64,000 nt of DNA. Origin: Channallabes apus (Eukaryota; Chordata; Actinopteri; Siluriformes; Clariidae). Where the stretch lies: the NCBI GenBank assembly GCA_030522415.1, contig CM060121.1, positions 1,694,476 through 1,758,475 on the forward strand, written 5' to 3'. Under the pieces are notes generated by a model. The model made no database searches. It worked only from the letters and a program-made list of their open reading frames with translations, and had not been told where the DNA came from. How positions within the stretch are numbered: position 1 is the stretch's first letter; each line of letters begins with the position of its first letter. Positions 29,500 through 40,414 of the stretch are shown here, piece after piece. The position numbers and the translations under genes are program-made.

Positions 29500-30203
29500 T
29501 TAGATCTGAACACCACACACTGGTCTGCCAACGGGCACTATCAATACGAGGCGCAAGCCTTGTTGACGGACCTTTGCCAGACCTCCCGAGAGCAGAGCTA
29601 CAGGAGGAAATGCATAAGACGCAGTCTGGGCCACGTATGGGACATCACGTTCAGACCCAGAGGAGCTGGAGGACTGACTACTTCGGGGTGGGGTTTCCAA
29701 ACCCTGTGTGTCACAGCTTGTCTGGACAGCAAGTCTGCTCCCATATTCATATGCCCTGGAATGTAAATTGACCTGAGGGACAGGAAATTGTCCTGTGCCC
29801 CAAAGCAGAATCTGGTGCGCTAGCTTGTCCCAGCGGCACAAGCACAGTCTGCCCAGGCGATTAGTTACGAGACTACCATAGTGCTGTCCACCCACACTAG
29901 GACATGGTAGCCTCTCAGCTGGTGGAGGGAGTATTTCACGGCCAAGAATAGAGTCATCGTTTTGATGCAATTGAAGCGCCACAGGAGAAGATGACCTCTC
30001 CAGATCCCTTGGGCTGGACGGCCATCTAAGACCGCACCCCAGCCCGTGAGGGAAGCATCTGTCGTTAGCAGCTTGCGATGACAACACAGACCTAGAGTGG
30101 GACCCAGAGTCAAAGACCAGGGTCTGAACAACATAGAAAGGTACGTAACCCTCATTGCCTCTGGGGATTGGCCCTTGGATGAAATCCCCTGGCTCTTAGC
30201 CAC
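29500..30203 (-). pseudogene. DIRS RNase H and connection region, frame-shifted
   Basis: Two overlapping minus-strand frames cover it. The first (30203-29865) has LLTTDASLTGWGAVLDG, then a stretch around LRGYHVLVWVDSTMVVS, the RNase H pattern with catalytic D in TDAS. The second (30087-29500) continues with NRLGRLCLC and later YAFPPVALLSGGLAKVRQQG, a stretch that normally follows RNase H in fish DIRS-type polyproteins. The switch of frame near 29.9 kb shows at least one indel. Confidence 0.75.
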
Positions 30204-30305
30204 AACTGAAGTGATCTCATGTGCAGAAGGTGGATGCAGCTGCCATGAAACCTAACACCCTCTAAAAGTAGTAAAAAGTTACTTTCTGGCCTAGCTTGAT
30301 CTCCT

Positions 30306-30617
30306 TTAGGATATTGAGAATGGATTCGACACACGCAGGAGACAGCTGTGCCTGCATTGCGGCCAAATCCATACTTGAGCAGGAAAGAGAAAGCTTTCCG
30401 TGGCATTGAGTCTCAATCCTAAGAATCGAAGTGAGCTAGGATGACATCTCAATGTCGAAGCACTAGCTGCTAAGACCGAGCCAGAATCGGCCAGTCGTCT
30501 ATGTAATTCAGGATACGGATGCCCTGGAATCATAGAGCAAGTTTTGACACTTCGGCTAGATGGGGGGGGATTAGATGTTCGGAATCCTGAAACATGGCAG
30601 GAAGGAACCGAACACAT
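30306..30617 (-). pseudogene. DIRS reverse transcriptase fragment with YIDDW
   Basis: The minus-strand codons at 30505-30491 read YIDDW, the reverse transcriptase active-site box, in the context IRILNYIDDWPILARS followed by a stop. The palm continues in another frame with KAFSFLL and then a GFHPRANP-type segment by about 30160. The N-terminal half of the reverse transcriptase is missing, consistent with an internal deletion between this piece and the gag remnant. Confidence 0.75.
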
Positions 30618-30649
30618 AACATTTCACTGGAAACCGCTGCTCTTCACAC

Positions 30650-31164
30650 CTAGGCCTGCTCGTAGAGCTTCGCCTCCCGAAACCTAGTGGCAGCGGTGTT
30701 TGTCCTACAAGAAAAGGCCGGAAGGTGAGATGGGGGCATCAAGGAGGAAAACGCAATCCCTGTCCTTGATGTCCGTGAGGTTAAGCCACAGCTGTTTCTC
30801 TGTGGCGACCATGGCAGCCATAGAATGGTCAATAGCACAGGCTGTCTGCTTGGTGGCATGGAGAAATAAATCTGTGGTTCAACATAGCTCCGCAAACGAT
30901 GCATCATCGATAGACCCGGCAGTGCTCAGATCTCTCAGTAGGTCAGCCTGATATGCCTGCAAAGCCATTGTGTGCAGGGCAGCACCAGCCTGACCCACTT
31001 CCTGAAAAAGCTTTTCCCACCAACGAAGATGTTAGTCTACACGGTTTGGTGGGGAGTGTGGACTTTTTCAGGGAGGATGAGCTCCCTGGAGAGAGATAGC
31101 ACGCAAGCGTCTCTTCAATCTGGGGCATCATCATATAAAATCGCGCTTTTCTCATCAACGACAT
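30650..31164 (-). pseudogene. DIRS gag-like remnant
   Basis: Broken minus-strand frames contain AYQADLLRDL, FLHATKQTACAIDHSMAAMV and LWLNLTDIKDRD, ending in DAPISPSGL, a pattern I associate with gag-like proteins of fish DIRS-type elements. Several frame shifts separate the pieces. It sits next to the right terminus (31271-31451), the transcription start side. Confidence 0.55.
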
Positions 31165-31499
31165 TTGAACAAATCAATGTCAATAGCACAAAAACACGGG
31201 ATGAACACGGCTTATTCCATGAATGAGTTAACTCATCATGGAGGTCACCAAAGAAGAAGGATGATTCTGGTTCATGCCTATGTATAACCTCCAGGTGCAC
31301 CTAATCAAATGACATCACCTGACCGAGGTTATATATGGCAAAAGGTAATTTTTGGCGTGTTTGACACACACACGCTTCAACAACCGGTCGCGCGAAGAGC
31401 GTTCCCATAGCGTTTTCACGCAGCATTGAATGTAGCTTTTTGAAAGGGAACAAACATGTTCTGATTGGTCTCCTTGGTGGAACACTTCTGTGTGGAACA

Positions 31500-32020
31500 T
31501 TGCTGTAGAAGGGTTCTGGGTCAGAGATGATTCCGTGCAAAACCCATTAAGGAGATAAACACCACCTAGAAATTATTTTTAAATATTAAAATTATTATAA
31601 AGTTATCTAGTTAGATCTACAACTGTGAACTGGTTTTTTTATTGTTCTTCTGGGACCCCTTTAAATCTAGAGCGCTCTAATAGAAGCTTCCTCTATCAGA
31701 GTCGGTTCCAAGGAGGATCCCTTAGAAAGCTGTAAACCAGTATCTTTATAAAGAACCTTTCTTAAAGATCTGACTTAGAGCCGTAAATTGTTTTCCAATT
31801 GCTTTTTAGAGCCATCCATTTTTTTTCTCCAGGGGGAACCGTTAAAGTGAAGGATTCCTTATGAAAAGGTTCCAAGTAGAACACATTCATGAAGCTCCGA
31901 ATTGAAAGAACCGTGAATAAACCTGTGTGTGCATTTTATGCATTTATTTCCATATCTGAGGGGGTTCCAAGTAAAACGTAGTCAGGAAGCTCAGTTCCCT
32001 TTAGGAACCTTTATAAGCAG
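31500..32020. repeat. Dense region of the GGTTCC/AAGAACC repeat family
   Basis: GGTTCCAAG or its complement appears about every 60-100 bp, with TTAAAGATC and AAAGGTTCCAAGTAGAACAC. The region directly follows the DIRS element. No gene. Confidence 0.5.
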
Positions 32021-33109
32021 TGTTGTGTATAAATTACATTAATAATTACTACTAGTACAGTGATGTCATTAAGTAAAATAGTAGCTCATGAGGATAGTTT
32101 TGGAGTTACAGTGTTAGAAGTTTAGTGATTAAAAGAAGTGAAGAAAAGAAAAAGAAAAGTAGGCTTGTGCTCTGAGGGTTAAATAAATATGTGGTGTGGA
32201 GTGAAACCTTATTAATTCACCTTAATACAGATTTATATTAGCTTTGGACTCTCTCTCTCTCTCTCTCTCTCTCACTTTCTCTTCTTTCCCCTCTCTCTCA
32301 CACACACATGCAGTGGTGTAGAGCTCCTGACACACTCGGAGCCTCTCCGTTAATATAAGTCGAGATCCACAGAGGTTCTTCATGTCCTCATCTCATCATG
32401 TCCCGACGTGACAGACGCTCAGACGTTCCATTTATTACTGAAGGTGAATAAATATTTGTTCGACCCGACACGGTGAGTAACGATGGAGGAGGTTCTTCTG
32501 CACACCAGTTTCAAATTACACTTCACGATGGACGTGTGAGAGCAGAACCGTCCTCACACCCTGACCCTCCAAAAAAATCGAGGATGCTGGGATGTTTGGA
32601 GAACATCACAGAATCTTCACTATTCCTCAGCACTTCCTGTCTGCAGTTCTCTAGTAAAGGACTAAACTACAAGGACAATGTCAGTGTATGAAACCAGAGT
32701 TTGTTCGCAAATCATAAGGAACCTTGTGTCCTTGTTTATAGAAGGATAATTCAGGGAGCGAGCTCTAATTCTGTGCATCAGGCACTATCACAGTTTCACC
32801 TTTTTCCTGTCATGTTACATGTGTACTGAGACATCGGGCAGAAGTATGAAGCTTGGCAGACTGTTGCTCCCTATGGTGAGTGTACATACAGTAGCTCATT
32901 TTGCAAAAGAAAGTCCAAGAACGAAGCTAGCACAGAGCCGATTTTGTAAATAATTTTTTTTTTTTCAATGACTATCATGCTATTTGATTTGTATTTAATT
33001 AGTTAGATTTCAAAGTGAATTATATCTACAAGCGTTTCTCCCCCCAAGCAACAACAGTCGATAAACATAGACAGACTGAGTCAGTTTGACAGAGACAAAC
33101 TAAGAGCTA

Positions 33110-34100
33110 GCGTTAATGTTGCTTAATATTTTGGACCTGTCTGATCCATCCTGGCGGCGCGGTGGTGTAGTGGTTAGCACTGTCGCCTTGCACCTCCAGG
33201 GTCTGGGTTCGATTCCCCGGCCAGGCTCGATTCCCGTCTCTGTGTGCATGGAGTTTGCATGTTCTCCCCGTGCTTGGTGCGTTTCCTCCGGGTACTCCGG
33301 TTTCCTCCCACAGTCCAAAGACATGCAGGTTAGGCTAATTGGCATTCCTATAGTAAATTGCCCGTAGTGTGTGATTGGGTGTGTGAGTGTGTGTATGTGT
33401 GTGTGCCCTGCGATGGATTGGCACCCTGTCCAGGGTGTACCCCGCCTAGTGCCCAAAGTCTCCTGGGATAGACTCCAGGTCCCCCGCGACCCTGAACACA
33501 GGATTAAGCGGTATAGAAGATGAATGAATGAATGATCCATCCTGGTGTCCCGCTTCTGGTTGGAGGTCTCGTCACATGGATGCCCCGTGTGTCTCTTTGG
33601 GATGCGTCTGGTGTCTGGGGATGATTTCACGCTACTTAGAAGATGGTTCTGTCCTCGACTGGTGTTGGCAGCTGTTTCTCTGAGGACTTGACAATTCGAT
33701 AGTTCAGAACTGGAACTTTCTACAAGTCTGTCTGAGTCTCCAATAACTACTGGACTCCATTTTAACATCAATTAACATCAACTATTATAGCTGAACTGCT
33801 GCCACCTAACACACTGTATAAATGCAGATCATTTCCTGCTCTCTGTTTCACCCAGATGAGGATGGGTTCCCTGTTGAGTCTGGTTCCTCTCAAGGTTTCT
33901 TCCTATTACCATCTCAGGGAGTTTTTCCTTGCCACTGTCGCCCTCGGGCTTGCTCACCAGGGACTATCTGAACATTTTGATTCATACACATTCACATTCC
34001 ATACAAACTTAAATAATTCTTTTGATTGTGTGAAGCTGTTTTGAGACAATGTCAATTGTTAAAAGCGCTATACAAATAAAATTTTAATTGAATTAATATT
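33110..34100 (+). mobile_element. Older interspersed repeat, split by the SINE at 33155
   Basis: After the SINE the sequence resumes with the duplicated target site and continues to CTCAAGGTTTCTTCCTATTA, CAGGGAGTTTTTCCTTGCCA, and a 3' end AAAAGCGCTATACAAATAAA with ATTGAA-like tail. I recognise this as a very common fish repeat with a short-repeat tail, which suggests non-LTR retroposition. Class not certain. The same 3' end is present inverted at 57212-57300 and weakly at 14918-14946. Confidence 0.6.
33155..33532 (+). mobile_element. tRNA-headed SINE, full copy with 13-bp target duplication
   Basis: Head resembles a tRNA gene, with A-box TAGTGGTTAGC and B-box GGTTCGATTCC. A body follows with GGAGTTTGCATGTTCTCCCC and ACAGTCCAAAGACATGCAGG, and a (GAAT)n tail. 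It is flanked by TGATCCATCCTGG at 33142-33154 and 33533-33545, a duplication typical of LINE-driven retroposition. The insertion splits an older repeat (33110-34100). Related copies are at 16850-17120, 38421-38731 and 40103-40403. Confidence 0.85.
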
Positions 34101-34576
34101 TTAAAGATATTTTCAACTTATCTTTCTTATTAGTTTTTTTTACATATACATATGCTTTTAGGGACTGTAAAGGTATAAAATAAATAGAGTGCAGGTTAAG
34201 TAAAGGTTACGTTTTTGTTTTGTACTTGTTCCATCACCCCAGATGTGCTCTGACTCTGACCTGGTCATTAAGCTCTGAGCTGAGTCAGCGTTCAGCTCTG
34301 GACTCCGAGCTGGACTCAGTTTAACACCTAGCTCAGGATCATGTGGAATTACCTCCGCAGCTTTGGAGTACGTTCTGCTTCACATCACACAGAGTCAGTG
34401 CTTAAGCTCTGTGACGGACATGATGCTGGGATCAGGGTTCAGATCCTCGGCAAACGGGAGCGGGTTAGCCAGAACTGAAATAATGACAGGAGCTAGGGTG
34501 AAGGCACAGGCTTCTGTATTAACCAAGACATCAGGAACAGTTGTGGAGATGAAGGTGACGGCCAGTCATGATTCAT

Positions 34577-34995
34577 GAACATCATGAAATATCTCCAGGA
34601 TTAAATTCATTGCAGTTACCTCAAATTTAATCATCTTCATAAAATGTCTCCAGGATGGAGTTCAACTTGGAGTTCCCTAGTTTTCTTTAATGAAATATCT
34701 TGAGTTCCCTCCTGGAGTTACCTGGAATTCCAACATCTTTATGGACTATCTCTGTAATAGAGCTTAGTGGGGTTCCCTAGAATTCTTCATGATGGAATTT
34801 ATCCAGGAATTCCTTGTAACTTGACCATCCTTATGAAACATCTCCAAGATGGAGTATCGATGAGGTTCCCTAGAAATCAAGCACCATCATTAGATGCCTC
34901 CAGAGTTAAATTCAGTTCCATTGCATTCAAACTTCTCTAATGAAATATCTCCAACGTGCTTGGAGTTCTCTGGAATTCAAACATCTTCATGGTAC
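34577..34995. repeat. Degenerate tandem repeat, unit about 50 bp, about eight copies
   Basis: Repeated order of words: ATCTTCATGAAATATCTCCA, a GATGGAGTT-like stretch, then GGAGTTCCCTGGAATTCAA. Units vary from about 45 to 56 bp and differ by many substitutions, so the array is old. No coding potential. Region 34100-34570 upstream shows nothing recognised. Confidence 0.7.
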
Positions 34996-35182
34996 TCACT
35001 CACAAATATGGCTACAGCCTCACCTCACAACTTACCGTATCTGCTGCCTGGGTGACAGATACCAGATCACACCTTCAGACGTGGTATGGAGTCCAGGCCT
35101 CGATGCCCGAGCTGCTTCAGGAACATAAGGAGGACCAACACAGTATCATTCAGATAGATAGTTTTAATGTTACGGCTAATCG

Positions 35183-35183
<1 letters not shown>

Positions 35184-35256
<73 letters not shown>
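35184..35256. repeat. (GT)n microsatellite
   Basis: About 36 pure GT units. Shorter neighbours at 35400-35438 and 35679-35711. Confidence 0.97.
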
Positions 35257-35257
<1 letters not shown>

Positions 35258-35400
35258 TTCCGCTACCATGGCACTATATCTTTTGTCACGTTTTTGCTAA
35301 AGCTTATATGTAACGCTACATGATTGAACGCTAATGCTTATGTGGTTTTAAGCCTTTGTGTTGATGTGAAAACGCATTTATTAAAGCTTTAGGGACAGTA

Positions 35401-35437
<37 letters not shown>

Positions 35438-35675
35438 GCATGCGTATGAAATAATAAAACAAAATAAGTGAAAAGTTCACAGATTTGCATTTTTTTTCCA
35501 TTTGATAAGCAGCGCGGACGTGCCGCATTTTACGGTTACACTTAGGATACGCAGGAGGACAGCGAGAGAAAGAGAAACGCAGTCCGCGGGAATGAAACGG
35601 GGAACCGGAGCAGTCTGCCACATCATTTAATTACACCGAGATGTCGTCCATCCCTGACTCTGCATTTCATTGCGG

Positions 35676-35714
<39 letters not shown>

Positions 35715-36075
35715 ATCCCTGGCCTTTATTCAGAACGATGCCTGATTTAGACGCTCGTCTCTGTTGCCTCGTCTCCTCACCCCCACAGGCGGATCAGCAG
35801 CTCTCCCTCCGCAGTAGATATGATTACCCGTTCCGATCGGGTTTCGCCGCACTAGAATAATCCTCCCCATTACTGCCATAAATATTTCATGAGTCATTTT
35901 TGACAGAGTCACAGAGGCACTTATTGTACCGATCTCGCTCTCCCCTTGTGTTGCTTCTGTCTGTCAGGAGCGTGTGTGTGTCACAGCCGGGGCATTTCCG
36001 CAACATTTCCAAAATTCTACCGAAGTCAGCTTTCACACTTATTCACTTCCTACCTTGTTGCTTCTTTATTTATTC

Positions 36076-36106
<31 letters not shown>

Positions 36107-36417
36107 CTGGAGACACAGACTAAGGAGACTTACAGTATAAGTCACCTCACACGCTGCTCAAACACCTTCATTTAAGGGCAGAATAAGCTTTTAAGATACG
36201 CAAAAGGTAAGATTATTGTTAGGCCACGCCTCTTACCTGAAACCTGACCCTGTGCTCACACAGACAGACTATATTTTTAAATATACTACGAGTTATATTC
36301 AGCTTTTAATGCTGACTAGTTAAAGACTTCTAGCTGCATTTACAGATTAGCAATGCTAGTAATGTACGCTCACCGGAGGCACAGACGATCTCCGCTATTT
36401 CCTTCCAAGCTTAATTT

Positions 36418-36958
36418 TAGTGATGGGAAGTTCGAATCATTTTAGCAACTCGGTTCTTTGAATCTCGTTCATCAAAATGAACGAATGTTTTTTTGAGCCA
36501 TTTCGTTCATTTCGTTCTTTTGTTCAGAAATAAATGAAAATGTTGCGTTTTCAATAAAAAGACCCCCAATACGTCTACATACACAAATGTCGGCTATAGT
36601 TCCAGTAATGAAAATATCACAGTGCAGCTAAGGACATGTTATAATAAACAGAATGAGCAGCTCATCTCTTATATCTTCCAGTCTGAGTCGTTCGTTCTTT
36701 TGAATCTACTGCACCGCATAGCGTCTATAGGAGTCACGTGACAAAAGAATGAATGACTCGGGACTCGAAGACCCACTAGCACAATCGTTCAATACTGTTT
36801 CCTGTGTACTGCACGGCATAGCGTCTATGGGAGTCACGTGTTAAACGAAAAATACGGAGGTTTTGCGATGCTTTGCATCTCCGAGACGACTCGTTCATCT
36901 GAGTCATGTTAAAGATTCGTTCAAAAAGAACTAATCGTTCATGAACGACCCATCACTA
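36418..36958. mobile_element. Non-autonomous hAT element, 541 bp, 8-bp target duplication
   Basis: Terminal inverted repeat TAGTGATGGG / CCCATCACTA, flanked on both sides by CTTAATTT (36410-36417 and 36959-36966). Internal ends repeat GTTCGAATC and GAACGA motifs on both strands. A near-duplicate internal segment, GCGTCTATAGGAGTCACGTG, occurs at about 36720 and again near 36820. No coding capacity. Confidence 0.88.
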
Positions 36959-36966
36959 CTTAATTT

Positions 36967-38244
36967 TGAAAATAAAAAGGTAAGATCAAAGATTAAATAA
37001 AAACTATTCACAGGTAAAAACTAAAGAAGAAACCTCGGCCTACGTGCCAATGGATCGGCCCGAGGAATCGTTCGAGACGATGGTTTGTATCCCGCGATCA
37101 CAGATTCAGACGATACTGGACACTGGAAGATTTGCGCTGACACGCTGACCTTCAAGGCTGCTGGTGTTTGTGGATGGCTGACATGCGTTGCTGTGAGAAG
37201 CCGTCGGAGGTCGAGTCAGGGCTCTACTCCTCAGGCTGTGAGTGTGGAGAGGGTCGAACCCTCTAATTAGCCCGACGTCTGAGGTCACATCCGAGCTAAC
37301 AGAGTCAGGGACCCGCATCGGCGAGAAATGAAAGGTGACATGTCTGTCTGATTAGACACACAGTAACACTGAAATATCAAGATGAGAAATATTCAAATAG
37401 GAATAGATTCTCTTTAATATTTAGGCCACGCCTCCTACATAGCGCCTCCTACTCCTACAGCAGTGAACATTATCTGTTAGTATTTCAGCGCTAGTGCAGC
37501 AAATTCAAGCATCATGCATGTCTTTACATCTCTTTTAACTTCTTTCCCCCTAAACATACTGTATGACGTGATGTCCGTCTTTTTAGACATATTTCCTTTT
37601 GTTTTCAATTTCTGAATGTTGCTTTATATAACAGAATGGCAATAAAATAATGTTCAGTAATTCAGCAGTAGGATTCTGCAGGGCTGGATGGTTGTCATCT
37701 TATTCAGGATCCTGTTGATAGTCTAAAGACCTGTAAAGTGTGTAGCAACACTGCCACCTACAGGCAGAGGATGTGACAGCATACACGGAGGGAAAAAAAC
37801 TCTAGTTTTACTAGTTCAGGGTCAGGAAAAAGAAGGAGAAGCACCACTTTATTCTATTATTCAATGTGTGTCTGCCCTAAAACAAGGCAATTGCTATTTA
37901 AATATATATTTTAAAAAAATAGAATTAAAAATAGTCAAACATGACTGTCTCGATCTTGAATAGTTATGCAGTGTATGAAATTTATATTAAACTTTTGTTC
38001 TAATGTAATTAGCATTTTTTCTCATCTGATAGATATATATATATATAGATAGATGTGTTTATTCATGTTTTTTGCTACTTTATATAGTATATAATTATCA
38101 GTAACAATATGTATCCGTTCATTAAATCATCCAGTGTACTGTATATATAACAATTTTTTAATAATATTAAACATTAAATAGCAAAAAAAAAATACTTCGG
38201 CTTCTACATTTTGTATGAAGGGTGTGCAAACTTTTGCACTCCAT

Positions 38245-38276
<32 letters not shown>

Positions 38277-38420
38277 TGGAAAATTTAATTTCAATTCTTG
38301 ATCTTTTGGAGCTATTTTAACTACGGATTACAATGTTATTAACTATTAGTGTTACAGCCTTCTGTTTATTCACTGTTATTGCTTTATACAGTATATAACT
38401 ATATGTAAGAATATTAATTA
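36967..38420. other. Intergenic, no gene seen
   Basis: Unique AT-rich sequence with short TA and (GATA)n tracts near 38030 and 38244. No exon recognised. Confidence 0.5.
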
Positions 38421-38731
38421 ATTCATTCATCTTCTATACCACTTTATCCTGTATTTAGGGTCGCGGGGACCTGGAGCCTATCCCAGGAGACTCTGGGCAC
38501 GAGGCAGGGTACACCCTGGATCCATCGCAGAGCACACACACACACTCATTCACACACTATGGTCAATTTGGGAACGCCAATTAGCCTAATCTGCATGTCT
38601 TTGGACTGTGGGAGGAAACCGGAGTACCCGGAGGAAACCCACCAAGCACGGGGAGAACATGCAAACTCCATGCACACAGAGACGGGAATCGAACCCGGAC
38701 CCTGGAGGTGCAAGGCGACAGTGCTAACCAC
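38421..38731 (-). mobile_element. tRNA-headed SINE copy, reverse orientation, 5' end truncated
   Basis: The plus strand shows the (ATTC)-type tail at 38421, then the body, the B-box complement GGAATCGAACCC near 38686 and GTGCTAACCAC at the end, where the outermost part of the tRNA-like head is missing. No clear target duplication was found. Confidence 0.75.
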
Positions 38732-40102
38732 ATATACAGTATATATTAAACATTAACTAACAGAAATATTTTGTCTTCCACATTGTGTACAAAGTTTAAT
38801 TTTAACCAGGTTAATTTATGGAGCCATTTTAACTCAAAATTATAATAGTAATTGCTATTAGTCTTACAGCTGTTTTTTTTTCTTTCTTTTTATACATTAT
38901 ATAAGTATATGTAACAATATTTTACCATTCATTAAATATTTTAGTTTTATATATTTTATTTTCAAATCCTACAAAAGTTTACTAACAAAAATACTTTGCC
39001 TTCTACATTATGTATGAAGGGTGTACAAACATTTGCACTTCACGATAAATAATCATGGATTTCCATTTTAAGTCTTTTGAACATTATATCTGTACGTTGT
39101 TATTTTTGTTTTTTAAATACAAGTGTATTCTGTGATATTTAGTCAGTAATTAATCCACTGACTGTGTTTTAAAATCCTCTCAGTAACGGTCACAGCCCCC
39201 TTAAGCTGCACCAGTCAAGTGAATCGGGCTCCGTCTGAAATCTCGCTGCTCTATATACAGTAGTGGACTAGGTGCGATGTAGCTACTATATGTAATAAGA
39301 GCCTTCACATCCTTTATAGTGCACTTTATATAAAACAGCGATGGATTTGGGCTTAACCACAAAACATGCGCTGCACGCGCCTAATGAAGGGGCCTGACGG
39401 TTGTTCCTGAGGTGATTAAACACTCGCTAGCTCACTTGTTCACTGTTAATAATTCAGCTGACTTTATACACATTTTGCGATATTATTGAAATAACTACAG
39501 AAGTGCTTAATTTTTGTCTAAATGTCAAGAAAACCGAGTTTCTGACTAAAAGTAATTAAAAGTAACGATAACTACAAGACACTAGCAAATTAATTATTGA
39601 GCTAGGATAACTGGTCTTGCTAACGCAGCTAGCGAGTTAATGGGGCATTTCGTTTCTCTTCATTTATCTCATTAGTCATTTATCTTTTCCGACACTAAGT
39701 ACAATAATGAACTCTTATTAAGAGTTGCTAGTCAGGATGAAATGTAGTAGAATGTTCCAGAACGTGTCTGAAACTGGAATCATAACTAGGTAAGTTAAGT
39801 GCTTTGTGTAAGCTAGAGTGTAGGGGTGCCATTAATTTTAAAGTCATGTCCAGAAATTTCTGTTGAATTTGTTTCTGTACTTTTATCCTGTGTATACACA
39901 CACTCTTTATTAGAGATGAGGAAAAAAATATATTCAGTTGTGAATCGCTATGCCGACTCGCGTATTGTCAGACTGACTCCAAAATCAAAGTTTTGTAAAA
40001 CTTTTTAAACCTGTGTGTGCCCGAGTTTTGAGACGTTGGACGCATTTGAGGTGGTAAAATGTCACCATTGCTTTATAATCCTACAGGTGGCGCACTCTGA
40101 AC

Positions 40103-40403
40103 TCACTCACTCATCTTCTATACCACTTTATCCTGTATTCAGGGTCGCAGGGACCTGGAGCCTATCCCAGGAGGTTTAGGGGTACTGTACCCCCTGGACA
40201 GGGTGCCAATCCATCACAGGGCACACACACATATGGGCAATTTGGGAACGCCAATTAGCCTAACCTGCATATCTTTGGACTGTGGGAGGAAACCCACCAA
40301 GCACAGGGAGAACATGCAAACTTCATGCAGACAGAGATGGGAATCGAACCCGGACCCTGGAGGTGCAAGGCGACAGTGAAAACCATGACACCACCATGCC
40401 GCT
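40103..40403 (-). mobile_element. tRNA-headed SINE copy, reverse orientation, 11-bp target duplication
   Basis: Reverse complement of the 33155 SINE family: on the plus strand CCAATTAGCCTAACCTGCAT and GAATCGAACCC (B-box complement). It is flanked by GCACTCTGAAC at 40092-40102 and 40404-40414. The body is shorter than the 33155 copy, lacking part of the segment near the CCTCCGGGTACTCC motif. Confidence 0.8.
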
Positions 40404-40414
40404 GCACTCTGAAC

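Larger units (their letters stand above)
28112..31451 (-). mobile_element. DIRS-like tyrosine-recombinase retrotransposon, decayed
   Basis: Termini are inverted, not direct: 28152-28292 matches the reverse complement of 31271-31419 nearly base for base. An internal block at about 28378-28470 carries the inverse of both outer ends: 28388-28411 pairs with 28113-28136, and 28426-28470 pairs with 31408-31451. Inverted ends plus an internal complementary region are the hallmark of DIRS elements, which replicate through a circular intermediate. Between them, reading leftward, are remnants of gag, reverse transcriptase with YIDDW, RNase H, and a tyrosine recombinase. All have stops or frame shifts. 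At 3.3 kb it is shorter than autonomous DIRS elements. The lack of a target duplication is also normal for the group. No autonomous copy is visible here. Confidence 0.85.

Noticed and set aside
29418..29771. 117-codon plus-strand open frame
   Set aside because: Antisense shadow of the DIRS RNase H/connection region on the minus strand.
30491..30505. YIDDW as part of a host reverse transcriptase such as telomerase
   Set aside because: Neighbouring RNase H, tyrosine recombinase pieces and inverted termini show a DIRS retrotransposon.
33100..33771. 223-codon minus-strand open frame
   Set aside because: It is the antisense of the tRNA-headed SINE at 33155-33532 plus flanks; the same peptide words appear from the other SINE copies at 16850, 38559 and 40214.
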